A DNA stretch of 64,000 bases from a virus: the IMG/VR virus record IMGVR_UViG_3300020057_001229, positions 1 through 64,000 of that record; one strand, 5' to 3'. Below, one piece after another: positions 32,257 through 39,754 of the stretch. Numbering within the stretch: position 1 is the stretch's first letter; every line of letters begins with the position of its first letter. Made by a program: the position numbers and the translations under genes. Under the pieces are notes generated by a model. The model was not told where the DNA came from. It did not search any database and saw nothing but the letters and a program-made list of their open reading frames with translations.

Positions 32257-32491
32257 AGCTTAAGCTCTGCGTCTGCGAGAAGACCGCTGACGACTAAAAA
32301 ATTCTCATCTACGCCTCGAAAAGTATTGACGAAGAGACCGTACTACGATACGGTTAATTTATGCAATACTTTCTCCCTCCATTGCTACCCCTCCTGACCA
32401 AGCTCTTACCGTAAAGGTAAAAGCAACACCGGTCCTATCTCCGTCTCTATTTTTCACCAGCTAAGTTTTTGAGGACAATCGTCATGTTAAA

Positions 32492-32644
32492 ATGACTCCA
32501 TATCAGTGTTCGTGCTGTGGCTCCAAGACGACGCTCCCAACGTTGGTTTGGTTGCCTGAAAAAGCGCCAGAGATAGTTAAGGTAGAATGTTTAAGGTGCG
32601 GGTTTGTGTGGTTGAAGCCGAAGGGCTTTAGTATCGTTCGATAA
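32492..32644 (+). CDS. 50-aa zinc-ribbon peptide
   Basis: ATG 32492, TAA 32642-32644. YQCSCCGSK at the N-terminus and CLRCGFVW at ~37 form a four-Cys zinc ribbon. A GAGGA ribosome site drives a 3-codon mini-frame (ATG TTA AAA TGA) whose stop overlaps this ATG, so translation may be by re-initiation. Confidence 0.6.
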   Translation: MTPYQCSCCGSKTTLPTLVWLPEKAPEIVKVECLRCGFVWLKPKGFSIVR

Positions 32645-32645
32645 T

Positions 32646-32723
32646 CGGGCAGTGGGCTAATTGGTAAGCCGCTTGGTTTGGGACCAAGACATCATGCGAG
32701 TTCAAGTCTCGCCTGCCCGACCA
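32646..32723 (+). tRNA. tRNA-Pro (anticodon TGG)
   Basis: Perfect acceptor CGGGCAG/CTGCCCG, anticodon stem CTTGG/CCAAG with loop TTTGGGA, T arm GCGAGTTCAAGTCTCGC, encoded ACCA. Confidence 0.95.
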
Positions 32724-32763
32724 CTTCCTTAGATTCGTTTGGGAACTCAAAAGGAGATCCCAA

Positions 32764-33129
32764 ATGTCTGACGACATAGAGAAAAAAAGAAAGTATTGGC
32801 GTGATTGGTACTACAGAAAGATGGATCAAGATCCTGAGTGGCGTAAAGCAGAATCAGAGCGGAATAGCGTCAAGCGCAAAGTTAAGAGGGACTGGTTAGT
32901 AGGGCTGAAAAAAAGTATGAAGTGCGCCAGATGTGATTTTTCAGATTTTAGGGCGTTGTGCTTCCATCACTCCGATCCTTCGCAGAAAAAGGGGGAGATC
33001 GCAAATATGATAAAAGAAAACTACGGCAAAGAGCGGATTTTGGAGGAGATGGCTAAGTGTGAAGTTCTGTGTCAGAATTGCCACCATATTGAACACTATG
33101 AACAGCGTACACAGTCTAAAGTCGCATAA
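32764..33129 (+). CDS. HNH endonuclease
   Basis: 121 aa, AAAAGGAG before ATG. CARCDFSDFRALCFHH and CEVLCQNCHHIEH give the zinc-bound HNH fold with catalytic His. A basic N-terminal helix probably binds DNA. Free-standing homing-type nuclease next to tRNA genes, a common phage arrangement. Confidence 0.88.
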   Translation: MSDDIEKKRKYWRDWYYRKMDQDPEWRKAESERNSVKRKVKRDWLVGLKKSMKCARCDFSDFRALCFHHSDPSQKKGEIANMIKENYGKERILEEMAKCEVLCQNCHHIEHYEQRTQSKVA

Positions 33130-33183
33130 ATATCTTTTGAGTCTCGTGTGGTGGTGAAACTGGTTTACTTAGGATTGGGGGGA

Positions 33184-33233
33184 GAGAAGTAGGGCATCTA
33201 TAGGTTCTATAGGACCATTTTCACCTACTTCTC
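33184..33233 (+). promoter_or_regulatory. Hairpin abutting the ribosome site of a 34-aa peptide
   Basis: GAGAAGTAGG/CCTACTTCTC (10 bp), with an inner CTATAG-GTT-CTATAG, ending one nt before the AAAGGG site at 33235. May control translation of 33248-33352. Upstream GTGGTGGTGAAACTGG looks like a degraded tRNA-Leu 5' end. Confidence 0.45.
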
Positions 33234-33247
33234 AAAGGGCTTTTTCA

Positions 33248-33352
33248 ATGGCATATTTCAACGGTTTCGTTAGCGGCGTTCTATTTGGTCTCGGACTTTT
33301 CGTCGCTTCTGTGTTAGTACAGGCATTGTTCCATATGCCTTTGCTTGGGTAA
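33248..33352 (+). CDS. 34-aa membrane peptide
   Basis: ATG 33248, TAA 33350-33352, AAAGGG 9 nt upstream. One membrane helix (VSGVLFGLGLFVASVLVQAL). Ends 7 nt before tRNA-Leu(GAG). Confidence 0.6.
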   Translation: MAYFNGFVSGVLFGLGLFVASVLVQALFHMPLLG

Positions 33353-33359
33353 ATCTTCC

Positions 33360-33444
33360 GCTGGCATGGTGGAATTGGTAGACACATCAGTCTGAGAGGC
33401 TGACGGGGAAACTTGTGCAGGTTCGAGTCCTGTTGCCAGCACCA
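33360..33444 (+). tRNA. tRNA-Leu (anticodon GAG)
   Basis: Class II: acceptor GCTGGCA/TGCCAGC, anticodon stem TCAGT with loop CTGAGAG, variable arm, T arm GCAGGTTCGAGTCCTGT, encoded ACCA. Confidence 0.95.
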
Positions 33445-33462
33445 TGTTTAGAAGAGAGTTCT

Positions 33463-33861
33463 GTGGAAATTAAAGGCACGCTAGCGGGTTGGTTTGAGAC
33501 TGGTTCTGAAGGTACCTATTGGACCCTTCAAGATGAGAAACACATCGACGACAAAGGCATGTACTCCTACGAAGGGATGCATGTACTAAAAAGCGGTATG
33601 CAGCTAGTTATCCACTATCCAAAGTCAGATAAAGTCTATTGGGAAGGTCAGCTTGTTCTCGTTCCGGGTTACGATCCGAAACTTTTGAAAAAGCTAGGGT
33701 TGCATTACTACGTAAAAAAGCATCCGTCAGGGCTTAAGCAGCTCTCACTCGGCGGCTACTGGATACATAATTTACCGGTCGGGTTTGATTTAGCAATTTG
33801 GTACCGGATCTTCTTTCTCGACGAAGGTTGGACCGGGACCTTAACCTTAATTAAGGACTAG
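33463..33861 (+). CDS. Hypothetical protein
   Basis: 132 aa from GTG 33463 with AGAAGAGA upstream; a longer reading would start inside the tRNA and is rejected. Beta-rich (EIKGTLAGWFETGSEGTYW). No family recognised. The next gene follows after 3 nt. Confidence 0.65.
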   Translation: MEIKGTLAGWFETGSEGTYWTLQDEKHIDDKGMYSYEGMHVLKSGMQLVIHYPKSDKVYWEGQLVLVPGYDPKLLKKLGLHYYVKKHPSGLKQLSLGGYWIHNLPVGFDLAIWYRIFFLDEGWTGTLTLIKD

Positions 33862-33864
33862 CTG

Positions 33865-34101
33865 ATGCTACGAATGACGTTAGGTGCCAAAGCATATCTT
33901 GCGGGAAAAGCTCTTACGACGCCGCTGCTCAATGATCCCGTAGGTGATGAAGTGATACGCAGGCTCGACAAAGAGGATAGTGACGATCAGTTCGATGCTT
34001 ACATGATGTCTTTAGGCGACGGTGCTTCGCCCGACGACGTAGAGCTTACAGACGAAGAGTTAGACGAGTTGCGAAGAAGCAGTGAAGAGTACGAAGACTA
34101 A
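33865..34101 (+). CDS. Small acidic hypothetical protein
   Basis: 78 aa, strongly acidic C-terminal half (DDVELTDEELDELRRSSEE). No family recognised. Ends 1 nt before tRNA-Leu(CAA). Confidence 0.6.
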   Translation: MLRMTLGAKAYLAGKALTTPLLNDPVGDEVIRRLDKEDSDDQFDAYMMSLGDGASPDDVELTDEELDELRRSSEEYED

Positions 34102-34102
34102 A

Positions 34103-34186
34103 GGACCGATGATGGAATGGTAGACATGTCAGTTTCAAAAGCTGATGCTGTAAGGTGTGAGGGTTCAAGTCCCTCTCGGTCCACCA
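34103..34186 (+). tRNA. tRNA-Leu (anticodon CAA)
   Basis: Class II: acceptor GGACCGA/TCGGTCC, anticodon stem TCAGT with loop TTCAAAA, variable arm, T arm GAGGGTTCAAGTCCCTC, encoded ACCA. Confidence 0.94.
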
Positions 34187-34190
34187 TAGC

Positions 34191-34245
34191 GGGGACGTGG
34201 TGAAATCGATAGACGAAAAGGGCAGACTTACCCATAATGAAAACG
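34191..34245 (+). pseudogene. Truncated tRNA-Leu remnant
   Basis: GGGGACGTGGTGAAATCGAT then AGAC matches the first ~25 nt of the intact tRNA-Leu(TAG) at 34570 with two differences. The anticodon and 3' half are missing. Confidence 0.7.
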
Positions 34246-34279
34246 ACTATTCTAACCACTTCTCATAAAGAAGAGTGCC

Positions 34280-34566
34280 ATGCAACAGCTCATTAACATG
34301 TTTGTTGGGAATCTTCCAAAACGAGTGTCTACCATTCGAGAAGCACAAGAAAGTGGGGACCTAGCAGAGGTTCAAAATTTAGCACATCAGATGTTGGGAT
34401 GTGCTGAAGGTTACGGCTTCCCTCAGTTAGGGCAAGTAGCAAGCAAGCAAGCAAGCTCGAAGCACTAATAAAAGACCATGGCAGCGAGCATAGCATCGAG
34501 TTGATGATTAATGCATTCGATGCCCAATGCCACTGCATTATCATCAGGCATGGTAATAGGCACTGA
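34280..34566 (+). CDS. Hpt phosphotransfer protein, off-frame at a tetranucleotide repeat
   Basis: As sequenced, translation from ATG 34280 stops after 62 aa (34468). NLAHQMLGCAEGYGFPQLG contains the Hpt phospho-acceptor His36 in its usual H-x-(M/L)-x-G setting. After a (AAGC)4 run at 34441-34456, the protein-like sequence continues in another frame (KLEALIKDHGSEHSIELM...) to TGA 34564-34566. One extra AAGC unit would restore a ~95-aa Hpt domain. It may be phase-variable or a pseudogene. Would connect the hybrid kinase at 43839 to the receiver at 59174. Confidence 0.7.
34441..34456. repeat. (AAGC)4 simple repeat inside the Hpt gene
   Basis: Four perfect AAGC units, preceded by a partial unit AGC. 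Change by one unit switches the reading frame of the Hpt coding sequence. Confidence 0.85.
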
Positions 34567-34569
34567 AAT

Positions 34570-34654
34570 GGGGACGTGGTGAAATTGGTAGACACACCGC
34601 GCTTAGAATGCGGCGATGAAAGTCATGTCGGTTCAAGTCCGACCGTCCCCACCA
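34570..34654 (+). tRNA. tRNA-Leu (anticodon TAG)
   Basis: Class II: acceptor GGGGACG/CGTCCCC, anticodon stem CCGCG with loop CTTAGAA, variable arm, T arm GTCGGTTCAAGTCCGAC, encoded ACCA. Confidence 0.95.
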
Positions 34655-34683
34655 CTTTAAGTTAGCAAAACACATATCTCTAA

Positions 34684-34759
34684 GTCCACGTAATCCAACG
34701 GCAGAGATAGAGCGCTTAAAACGCTTCCAGCGTGGGTTCGAATCCCACCGTGGACACCA
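34684..34759 (+). tRNA. tRNA with Leu-type anticodon TAA but class I (short variable loop)
   Basis: Acceptor GTCCACG/CGTGGAC, anticodon stem GAGCG/CGCTT with loop CTTAAAA, so positions 34-36 are TAA (reads UUA). The variable loop is only 5 nt (CCAGC), whereas bacterial tRNA-Leu is class II. Encoded ACCA. Charging identity is therefore uncertain. Confidence 0.85.
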
Positions 34760-34840
34760 ATTTTTTATCCGAAGTATCAAGGCGCTCCGTTTTAGGCTAG
34801 ACTCTATACGGAATTGCCCTCTCATACAAAGGTTTTAAAA

Positions 34841-35134
34841 ATGGAAACCAACTTCGCTAAACTTAATGATTTAATTGCCGATCATCTCATGGACGGCGAC
34901 GTTGCAAACTATTCTAATGATGCTGCTGACGCTATTCTTATTGTTAAGAAGTTCCGCATGGACTTCATAGCTAATTTGACTGTCACCGACCATATGACCT
35001 TTATCACCTTAACGCATCTTTTAGAAACTAACAGAACTGTCACTATTAAAGAGCACAAGGCTGAAATGAGTGACCCCATCGCTACAGCCATTTGCAAAGC
35101 GTACTTAGCTATCCACGAGATCGAGTACGATTAG
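34841..35134 (+). CDS. Hypothetical helical protein
   Basis: 97 aa from ATG 34841; the region upstream in frame lacks a start with a ribosome site. Helical and acidic (NDLIADHLMDGDVANYSN). No family recognised. Followed by the first permuted tRNA-like locus. Confidence 0.6.
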   Translation: METNFAKLNDLIADHLMDGDVANYSNDAADAILIVKKFRMDFIANLTVTDHMTFITLTHLLETNRTVTIKEHKAEMSDPIATAICKAYLAIHEIEYD

Positions 35135-35189
35135 CACTCCCCGATATGCCAAAGCTATTGTTGACACCTCCCATCATTTCGGACGTGCT

Positions 35190-35335
35190 GGTGACACGTT
35201 CGGTTCCCCCATGTAGGTCTTACAAGCACTGTAAATGCCGTTGCGTTGGTTCGAACCCAACCCTCCCGGTAACGGGGGGTAGCTCAGTTGGTAGAGCACG
35301 AAATTTAGCCCTATAACCTTGAACCGAACTTCACC
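35190..35335 (+). ncRNA. Permuted tRNA-like RNA, copy A (3' half before 5' half)
   Basis: Order on the strand: arm GTTCGGTTC (35198-35206); 38-nt segment; T arm GTTGGTTCGAACCCAAC (35245-35261); 3' acceptor strand CCTCCCG (35262-35268); linker GTAA; 5' acceptor strand CGGGGGG (35273-35279); TA; D arm GCTCAGTTGGTAGAGC (35282-35297); 23-nt segment; arm GAACCGAAC (35321-35329). Outer GTGA/TCAC extends the closing stem. Acceptor strands pair across the linker with one G-T pair. No anticodon arm and no CCA are visible. Copy B at 58909-59052 has the same design with different but compensating arm sequences. Confidence 0.75.
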
Positions 35336-35369
35336 CACCGCAAGGTGGGTGTCCTCTTTCTGGAGATAT

Positions 35370-35414
35370 TTATCAAAACCCAGCGTAAAACCCCCTGCTT
35401 TAGCCGTGGGGATA
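35370..35414 (+). repeat. Solo IS200/IS605 right-end unit
   Basis: TATCAAAACCCAGCGTAAAA, CCCCCTGCTTTAGCCGTGGGG as at 13145 and 55379, but the terminal GGATGTCAA is replaced by ATATAAGC. Preceded by a small CACCCACC/GGTGGGTG hairpin (35332-35352). Confidence 0.75.
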
Positions 35415-35433
35415 TAAGCTGGCATTAAAACTA

Positions 35434-35640
35434 GTGCTAATATATATCATATTTACCTTAGCTGGTGCTGTAGGTGGTGGCATCGTCTTCGGCAGCAAAA
35501 GGTTAGGCAAGTGCTTAGCCATCGTCGAGTTTCCGTCCCGTCGAAAGTCACGCCGTCTTAGGCGTCATTCTGCGGTTGGGCTGTCGCCACTGTCTCAAAA
35601 AACAGCGCGGTTTTTATGCGCGCACGAGCAAGGTGTTTGA
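35434..35640 (+). CDS. Possible small membrane protein beside an IS remnant
   Basis: 68 aa, GTG start without clear ribosome site. N-terminal helix (LIYIIFTLAGAVGGGIVFG) looks real; the Arg-rich remainder is less convincing. May be a gene cut by the right-end unit immediately upstream. Confidence 0.35.
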   Translation: MLIYIIFTLAGAVGGGIVFGSKRLGKCLAIVEFPSRRKSRRLRRHSAVGLSPLSQKTARFLCAHEQGV

Positions 35641-36005
35641 GGTGACCGTTTCGAGTCGTAATTGTCTCAATTCGGGCTATCTGCGATGGACGGGGTACCG
35701 CCATTTCTCGATGATTTTGAACGTCCGCGCAACCCCAATGGCAACAAGAGCAAGTGGCACCCGAGCAAATGTTGACAATATCTCAGTAATATCTATGTGT
35801 TGTCATCCCAACCGTAGAATGACGCCTAAGCACGCCGTAGTACACCCGCAGGTAGAGCCTTTTACAAAGCGAGTTCGGGGATCGCTTCGTTCTTTACGTT
35901 CTTTCAGATCTTCGTCGTGAACTTCAAGAAGGATCATTGTCCTTCCATTGAATGGGACGACTAAGAGATGTAAGCTGGAACTTCATATTCACAAAGGAGT
36001 TCTAG
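35641..36005. other. Gene-poor stretch
   Basis: I see no convincing gene; frames here are Arg/Ser-rich and lack ribosome sites. AAAGGAG at ~35995 belongs to the thioredoxin gene. Confidence 0.4.
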
Positions 36006-36320
36006 ATGTCCGAAGTAAAGAACAATGACCTCGCCTCGCATATTCCCGATAGCAAAATTACCTTCGTCGATTTTTGGGCTCCGTGGTGCGGACCCTGCAA
36101 AGGGCTTACGCCTATCCTTGAAGGCTTAGAAAAAGAAAACCCTGACAAGATGAAGCTCGTCAAGGTCAACATCGAAGACAACCAAGAGCTGTCTGAAAAG
36201 TTTGGTATCCGCACCGTCCCTACGATCATTGTCTACAAAGACGGTCAAGAAAAGCAGCGGATCATCGGCTCAAAACCTAAAAAGTTTTGGGAAGAGATCC
36301 TGACCGCTGATGACTTTTAG
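36006..36320 (+). CDS. trxA: Thioredoxin
   Basis: 104 aa, AAAGGAG before ATG. Active site WCGPC (27-31), with VDFWAP before it and cis-Pro in RTVPTIIVY. Reduces disulphides; phage thioredoxins can feed ribonucleotide reductase or act as polymerase processivity factors. Its stop meets the end of the convergent fibre gene. Confidence 0.96.
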   Translation: MSEVKNNDLASHIPDSKITFVDFWAPWCGPCKGLTPILEGLEKENPDKMKLVKVNIEDNQELSEKFGIRTVPTIIVYKDGQEKQRIIGSKPKKFWEEILTADDF

Positions 36321-37111
36321 TCGATGTAGTAAGTTCCCTGAAACTCTATGGTCTTATTGAACGGAGCCGACGTTGCAATGGCTACGCCGGAGACTACGGC
36401 GGCAGAGTTATCAATTACCTCTGCGATACGAAGACTTGTACTTGCGTTAGCAATAAAAAGATCGGCTTGAATGGTTGTCGCACCGAGGTCGATGTTCGAG
36501 AGGTACGTTGGAATTGGCGATCTGCCGCCTAAGGTAATAGCAGCATAAGGAGCGCCGTTTATTTGAAATGATACCGATCCACCGGTTGCAGCCGACCACA
36601 CTACGAGTCCGTAAAGAAAAACGGCTTTTTCGGTGCGGAGGTAGTAGCCGACTTGGGACACGTAGACTACGCCAGTGTAGGCACCTGAGCTTCCGGTGAT
36701 GCTCGGCGTCCAAGTTCCAGACTCTACGACCTCTTCCACCCACCAATGCGCTGGCGTGGTGGGGTTGTCTTGCAGAGCTATCACTTGAACACGCCCTGCT
36801 CTAATCGCTGCCAAGCCTCCTGAGCCACCTGCACTAGTAAGTGACGTGCCGTTGCTAGCTTTGATGTCAAGAACGAAGTTAGAGCGGTTCACAAACTTGA
36901 AGCAGCGCCCTTGCTTGACCGTCTTAGTGTCGGGGTCTGTAGAGGGAAGCGTTACGGCACGGTTTGCCGAGATGTTGAAATAATGGATATCGTTTGCTGT
37001 CGATAAAAGCGTGATGTCGGAATCCGCTTGAAAAGAAGCTTTGTGACCGAGACCTGTATAGCCATCGGGGAACTGAGCTATGGTGCTTAACGCCCCAGGT
37101 ATAATTGCCAT
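36317..37111 (-). CDS. Tail fibre/receptor-binding-like virion protein
   Basis: 264 aa, AAGGAG before ATG. Gly/Ser/Thr-rich beta structure throughout. N-terminal MAIIPGA is shared with the next upstream gene (37158-38330), suggesting a common attachment peptide. Middle: NISANRAVTLPS typical of phage fibre repeat domains; C-terminal globular beta domain. Probably binds host surface sugars. Confidence 0.75.
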   Translation of the reverse strand: MAIIPGALSTIAQFPDGYTGLGHKASFQADSDITLLSTANDIHYFNISANRAVTLPSTDPDTKTVKQGRCFKFVNRSNFVLDIKASNGTSLTSAGGSGGLAAIRAGRVQVIALQDNPTTPAHWWVEEVVESGTWTPSITGSSGAYTGVVYVSQVGYYLRTEKAVFLYGLVVWSAATGGSVSFQINGAPYAAITLGGRSPIPTYLSNIDLGATTIQADLFIANASTSLRIAEVIDNSAAVVSGVAIATSAPFNKTIEFQGTYYID

Positions 37112-37157
37112 TTTAAATACTCCTTATATCATTACGAATACAGTCAATTTTCCAGGC

Positions 37158-38330
37158 TTACAATTCGGCTGAATTGCTTATTACAGTGGTTATGAGGTAC
37201 AAAGACGCACCACCCGTCAGTCCGTGTGTGGTTTTCGCTGCTTGAATAAGAATTGCGTCCACCCCAAGGGTGTAGGTACTGAATGTAAAACCTGTTTGCG
37301 ACACTCCTTGTAAATTCGCAACAGAGATGTCGGTATCTGCAACGCCGTAGTTTACGACTCCAATCGCTCTCATTGGTGCGAACGAGTAGGAAAAGTAGAT
37401 GTTGTTAGACGACTGCTCGACCTGACTGATGCGGCGAGATAACCCTGACCCACCCCATACTTGAAAATAACGCTGACAGAGATCGAACTCTGCTTGGATA
37501 CTTACGCCTGTGCGACTAAACGGCACGGCAGCCGCAGGTACCGTAGAGAAGTCTCCAGGGCAAAGAGACATTTGAGCAATTCGGAACGTAGCTCCCGTAG
37601 TTGCAGCCCAATCAACGCATCCCGTAGGTCCGTTTGCAGAAGACGCTATCCAACTGTTTGTGGTGCTTGCTTGGAAGTTGGTTCCTAGACTTAAGTTTAT
37701 CAAGATGTAGAGACCAAGACTGTTGTCAAATATCCATGTACCTGTCGTGTCAAAGGTCAAATCTATCGCTTTTAGTTCCCAGGTGTTTGCGGCATTGATT
37801 GTAAACTTTGTAAGATAAGCCCGTGTCGAACCGTTGCCGAGACCTAAGCTGTAGTCGCCGGTTATAGACGCCTTTACCCAAAAGCTAAGCCTTGCAGGAC
37901 GACCATGTAGCTCTTGGAGGTTGTAGCCTTCGAGCCTGTGTTGGACTTGTGTGAAGCCGCCAACGGCGGTGGCAGCTCCGGTTCCGTTCGTGAACAGGGC
38001 ACTGTACACGCTTTGGTAGCCTGACTCGGCTAGTGTCGGTACGTCCGTCGAGCGTGTGGCTGTGGTTGTGTGGGCAGAATCCACAACTAAACGAAGACGG
38101 TCGGCGGTGTAACCGTTCGTGTTTGAGATAGTGAAAGACGTTCCCCGCTGCCAAAAGTCCATGTTTCCGTTGATTAGCTGATTTCGACGGGGAGCTTGTG
38201 AGACATAAGTGAAGGCTCCGGTCGAAGTCGTACTTACAAGAGATCCGGCAGGTAAAGTTGTTGCCGTCGTAAGCTGCGTGCCTGAGGGAAGTTGAGCTGG
38301 CGCACCTATCGCTCCGGGTATAATTGCCAT
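37158..38330 (-). CDS. Phage virion carbohydrate-binding (tail fibre-type) protein
   Basis: 390 aa, GAGGATC before ATG. NQLINGNMDFWQRGTSF followed by YTADR is a well-known phage fibre/carbohydrate-binding signature, and the rest is a beta-jelly-roll-like sequence. Shares MAIIPGA start with 36317-37111. Likely a host-recognition component. Confidence 0.82.
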   Translation of the reverse strand: MAIIPGAIGAPAQLPSGTQLTTATTLPAGSLVSTTSTGAFTYVSQAPRRNQLINGNMDFWQRGTSFTISNTNGYTADRLRLVVDSAHTTTATRSTDVPTLAESGYQSVYSALFTNGTGAATAVGGFTQVQHRLEGYNLQELHGRPARLSFWVKASITGDYSLGLGNGSTRAYLTKFTINAANTWELKAIDLTFDTTGTWIFDNSLGLYILINLSLGTNFQASTTNSWIASSANGPTGCVDWAATTGATFRIAQMSLCPGDFSTVPAAAVPFSRTGVSIQAEFDLCQRYFQVWGGSGLSRRISQVEQSSNNIYFSYSFAPMRAIGVVNYGVADTDISVANLQGVSQTGFTFSTYTLGVDAILIQAAKTTHGLTGGASLYLITTVISNSAEL

Positions 38331-38419
38331 CTATGATCCTCGTAGTAAAAAATTTAACCTTTAGAAGCTCTCCAACTCCTGAACGGACGCTGGACGCCTA
38401 GAATAATAATCTGAGGTAA

Positions 38420-38692
38420 GTGCTCGAAAGATTCGTTGGTATGAAGAAGATTGGACAATTTTTTAATGCTCTTTTCCCGCAAGATAAAGCGATACACTTC
38501 ATCGTCGGTCTACTGGCTTTCGCCTTAGGGGCATTTTGGTCGCCGTGGTTAGGCAGCGGACTTTGTGTAGGAGCGGCATTTTTGAAGGAATATTGCGACA
38601 AGTACCTCGAAACAGGACATTTCGAGGTTGCCGACTTTATCTACACCGTAGCAGGTGGTGCGGTAGGTCTTTATCTGACGTTGTGTACGTGA
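38420..38692 (+). CDS. Small membrane protein, DUF2279/YfiM-like
   Basis: 90 aa, GTG start with GAGG upstream. Pattern DKAIHFIVG ... FLKEYCDKYLETGHFEVADF ... GGAVGLYL matches small YfiM-type envelope proteins with two or three membrane helices. Could be a spanin- or holin-associated factor (inference). 3' end overlaps the convergent HAD gene by 22 nt. Confidence 0.65.
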   Translation: MLERFVGMKKIGQFFNALFPQDKAIHFIVGLLAFALGAFWSPWLGSGLCVGAAFLKEYCDKYLETGHFEVADFIYTVAGGAVGLYLTLCT

Positions 38693-39243
38693 TCCATCCA
38701 GTCAGGTTTCAAACGCTCTAAGAGCGTGAGCACATCGTTCCACATAAACCCCACGACAGGATTAGTACGGATGAGCTTAGGGTCTAAAGCCCCGAACTCT
38801 TCGTCGTCGTCTAAAATCACGATGTCGTCCACTTGAAACTTCGGCATAAGGCAAGACTGCTCTGAGACTTTGGTGTTCTCGTCGAGCCAAGCTTGAACTT
38901 CTTCCCCTCTGATGACATTCCGATGCATGTCCCCCCACGGCGTTTTCGTGGACGACGACAGGTACGGCGTTTTGTCAAGTACCCGATCTGAATAGAGAAA
39001 TCCGTTGCTTGTCAGTATTTTCCGCAAAGTACATACATCTCGGTTTGTCCTCCAGCTTGACGATATGACGACGTTGAGGTCTGCAATCATCTCGCAGACG
39101 AAGTTCAAGTTCGAGATCGCAAGCGGGCAGAAAAAGTCAACGGGCATCCCGAACTCGTCGGAACGTCCTAACCCTCTGAGGTGGTAGACATCGCTTTGAG
39201 CGGAATTGAGGACGCCATCGAAATCAAGGAAGAGCAGTTTCAT
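38671..39243 (-). CDS. HAD-family phosphatase (Swiss-army-knife RNA repair type)
   Basis: 190 aa. LDFDGVLNS (6-14) contains both catalytic Asp; VISSSWRT is motif II and VILDDDEEF motif IV. SSSWRT-type HADs belong to the group linked to RNA end repair in phages. May remove phosphates from RNA ends or nucleotides. Confidence 0.82.
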   Translation of the reverse strand: MKLLFLDFDGVLNSAQSDVYHLRGLGRSDEFGMPVDFFCPLAISNLNFVCEMIADLNVVISSSWRTNRDVCTLRKILTSNGFLYSDRVLDKTPYLSSSTKTPWGDMHRNVIRGEEVQAWLDENTKVSEQSCLMPKFQVDDIVILDDDEEFGALDPKLIRTNPVVGFMWNDVLTLLERLKPDWMDHVHNVR

Positions 39244-39254
39244 AACTTAGTATG

Positions 39255-39668
39255 TTACTTGGCTGCCTTCATTTCCACTATGACTTTTTTGAGGAAAGCT
39301 TCTACGTTGGTCATGTCTACGAAGGCGTAGTCAAACCCAGGCTGCTTGTGGAGGTCGATGACTAAAGGAGCTTGGGGGTCTAAGAAGTCTTTGTGCTCTT
39401 CTGGGATCAAGTAAACGATGGCTGCGCCGTCTGTGTACTCCATTACGTCGTCGATCCAAAGACGAGCTACGAAGTGCCCTGCTTTGGTGACCTCAAAATA
39501 CTCACCTTTGAACTTGTCGAAGGTCTTCGCTGTGGCGACGTAGCCGAGCTTCTTGAAGCCGTCGAAGACGGCGTGGTAAAGCGAAGCTGGCTCCGACTTC
39601 GGCAGCTCGTCGGTGCCTTCAGAAGGCTTTGCCGAAACTTGGTATTTGTTGTGGAGCCACTTAAGCAT
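39255..39668 (-). CDS. Hypothetical protein
   Basis: 137 aa, mixed alpha/beta (HFVARLWIDDVMEYTDGAAIVYL). Ends 11 nt before the HAD gene, same strand, so probably the same transcript. No family recognised. Confidence 0.7.
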   Translation of the reverse strand: MLKWLHNKYQVSAKPSEGTDELPKSEPASLYHAVFDGFKKLGYVATAKTFDKFKGEYFEVTKAGHFVARLWIDDVMEYTDGAAIVYLIPEEHKDFLDPQAPLVIDLHKQPGFDYAFVDMTNVEAFLKKVIVEMKAAK

Positions 39669-39754
39669 TGGAGTCCTCGGATTTTCTATTAAAGAATCTC
39701 CGAAGGCAGGCAGCTATCCATCTAATTCGGACGGTTAAGAGCCTAAAGCTGCGC

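Noticed and set aside
35190-35335. Interpreting copy A as two ordinary tRNAs in tandem, each decayed
   Set aside because: The 3' and 5' acceptor strands are complementary to each other, the same arrangement recurs in copy B, and flanking arms pair with compensatory changes. Two unrelated remnants would not show this.
35576-35920. A 114-aa plus-strand frame
   Set aside because: Low-complexity Arg/Ser/Thr content, no ribosome site and no motif.
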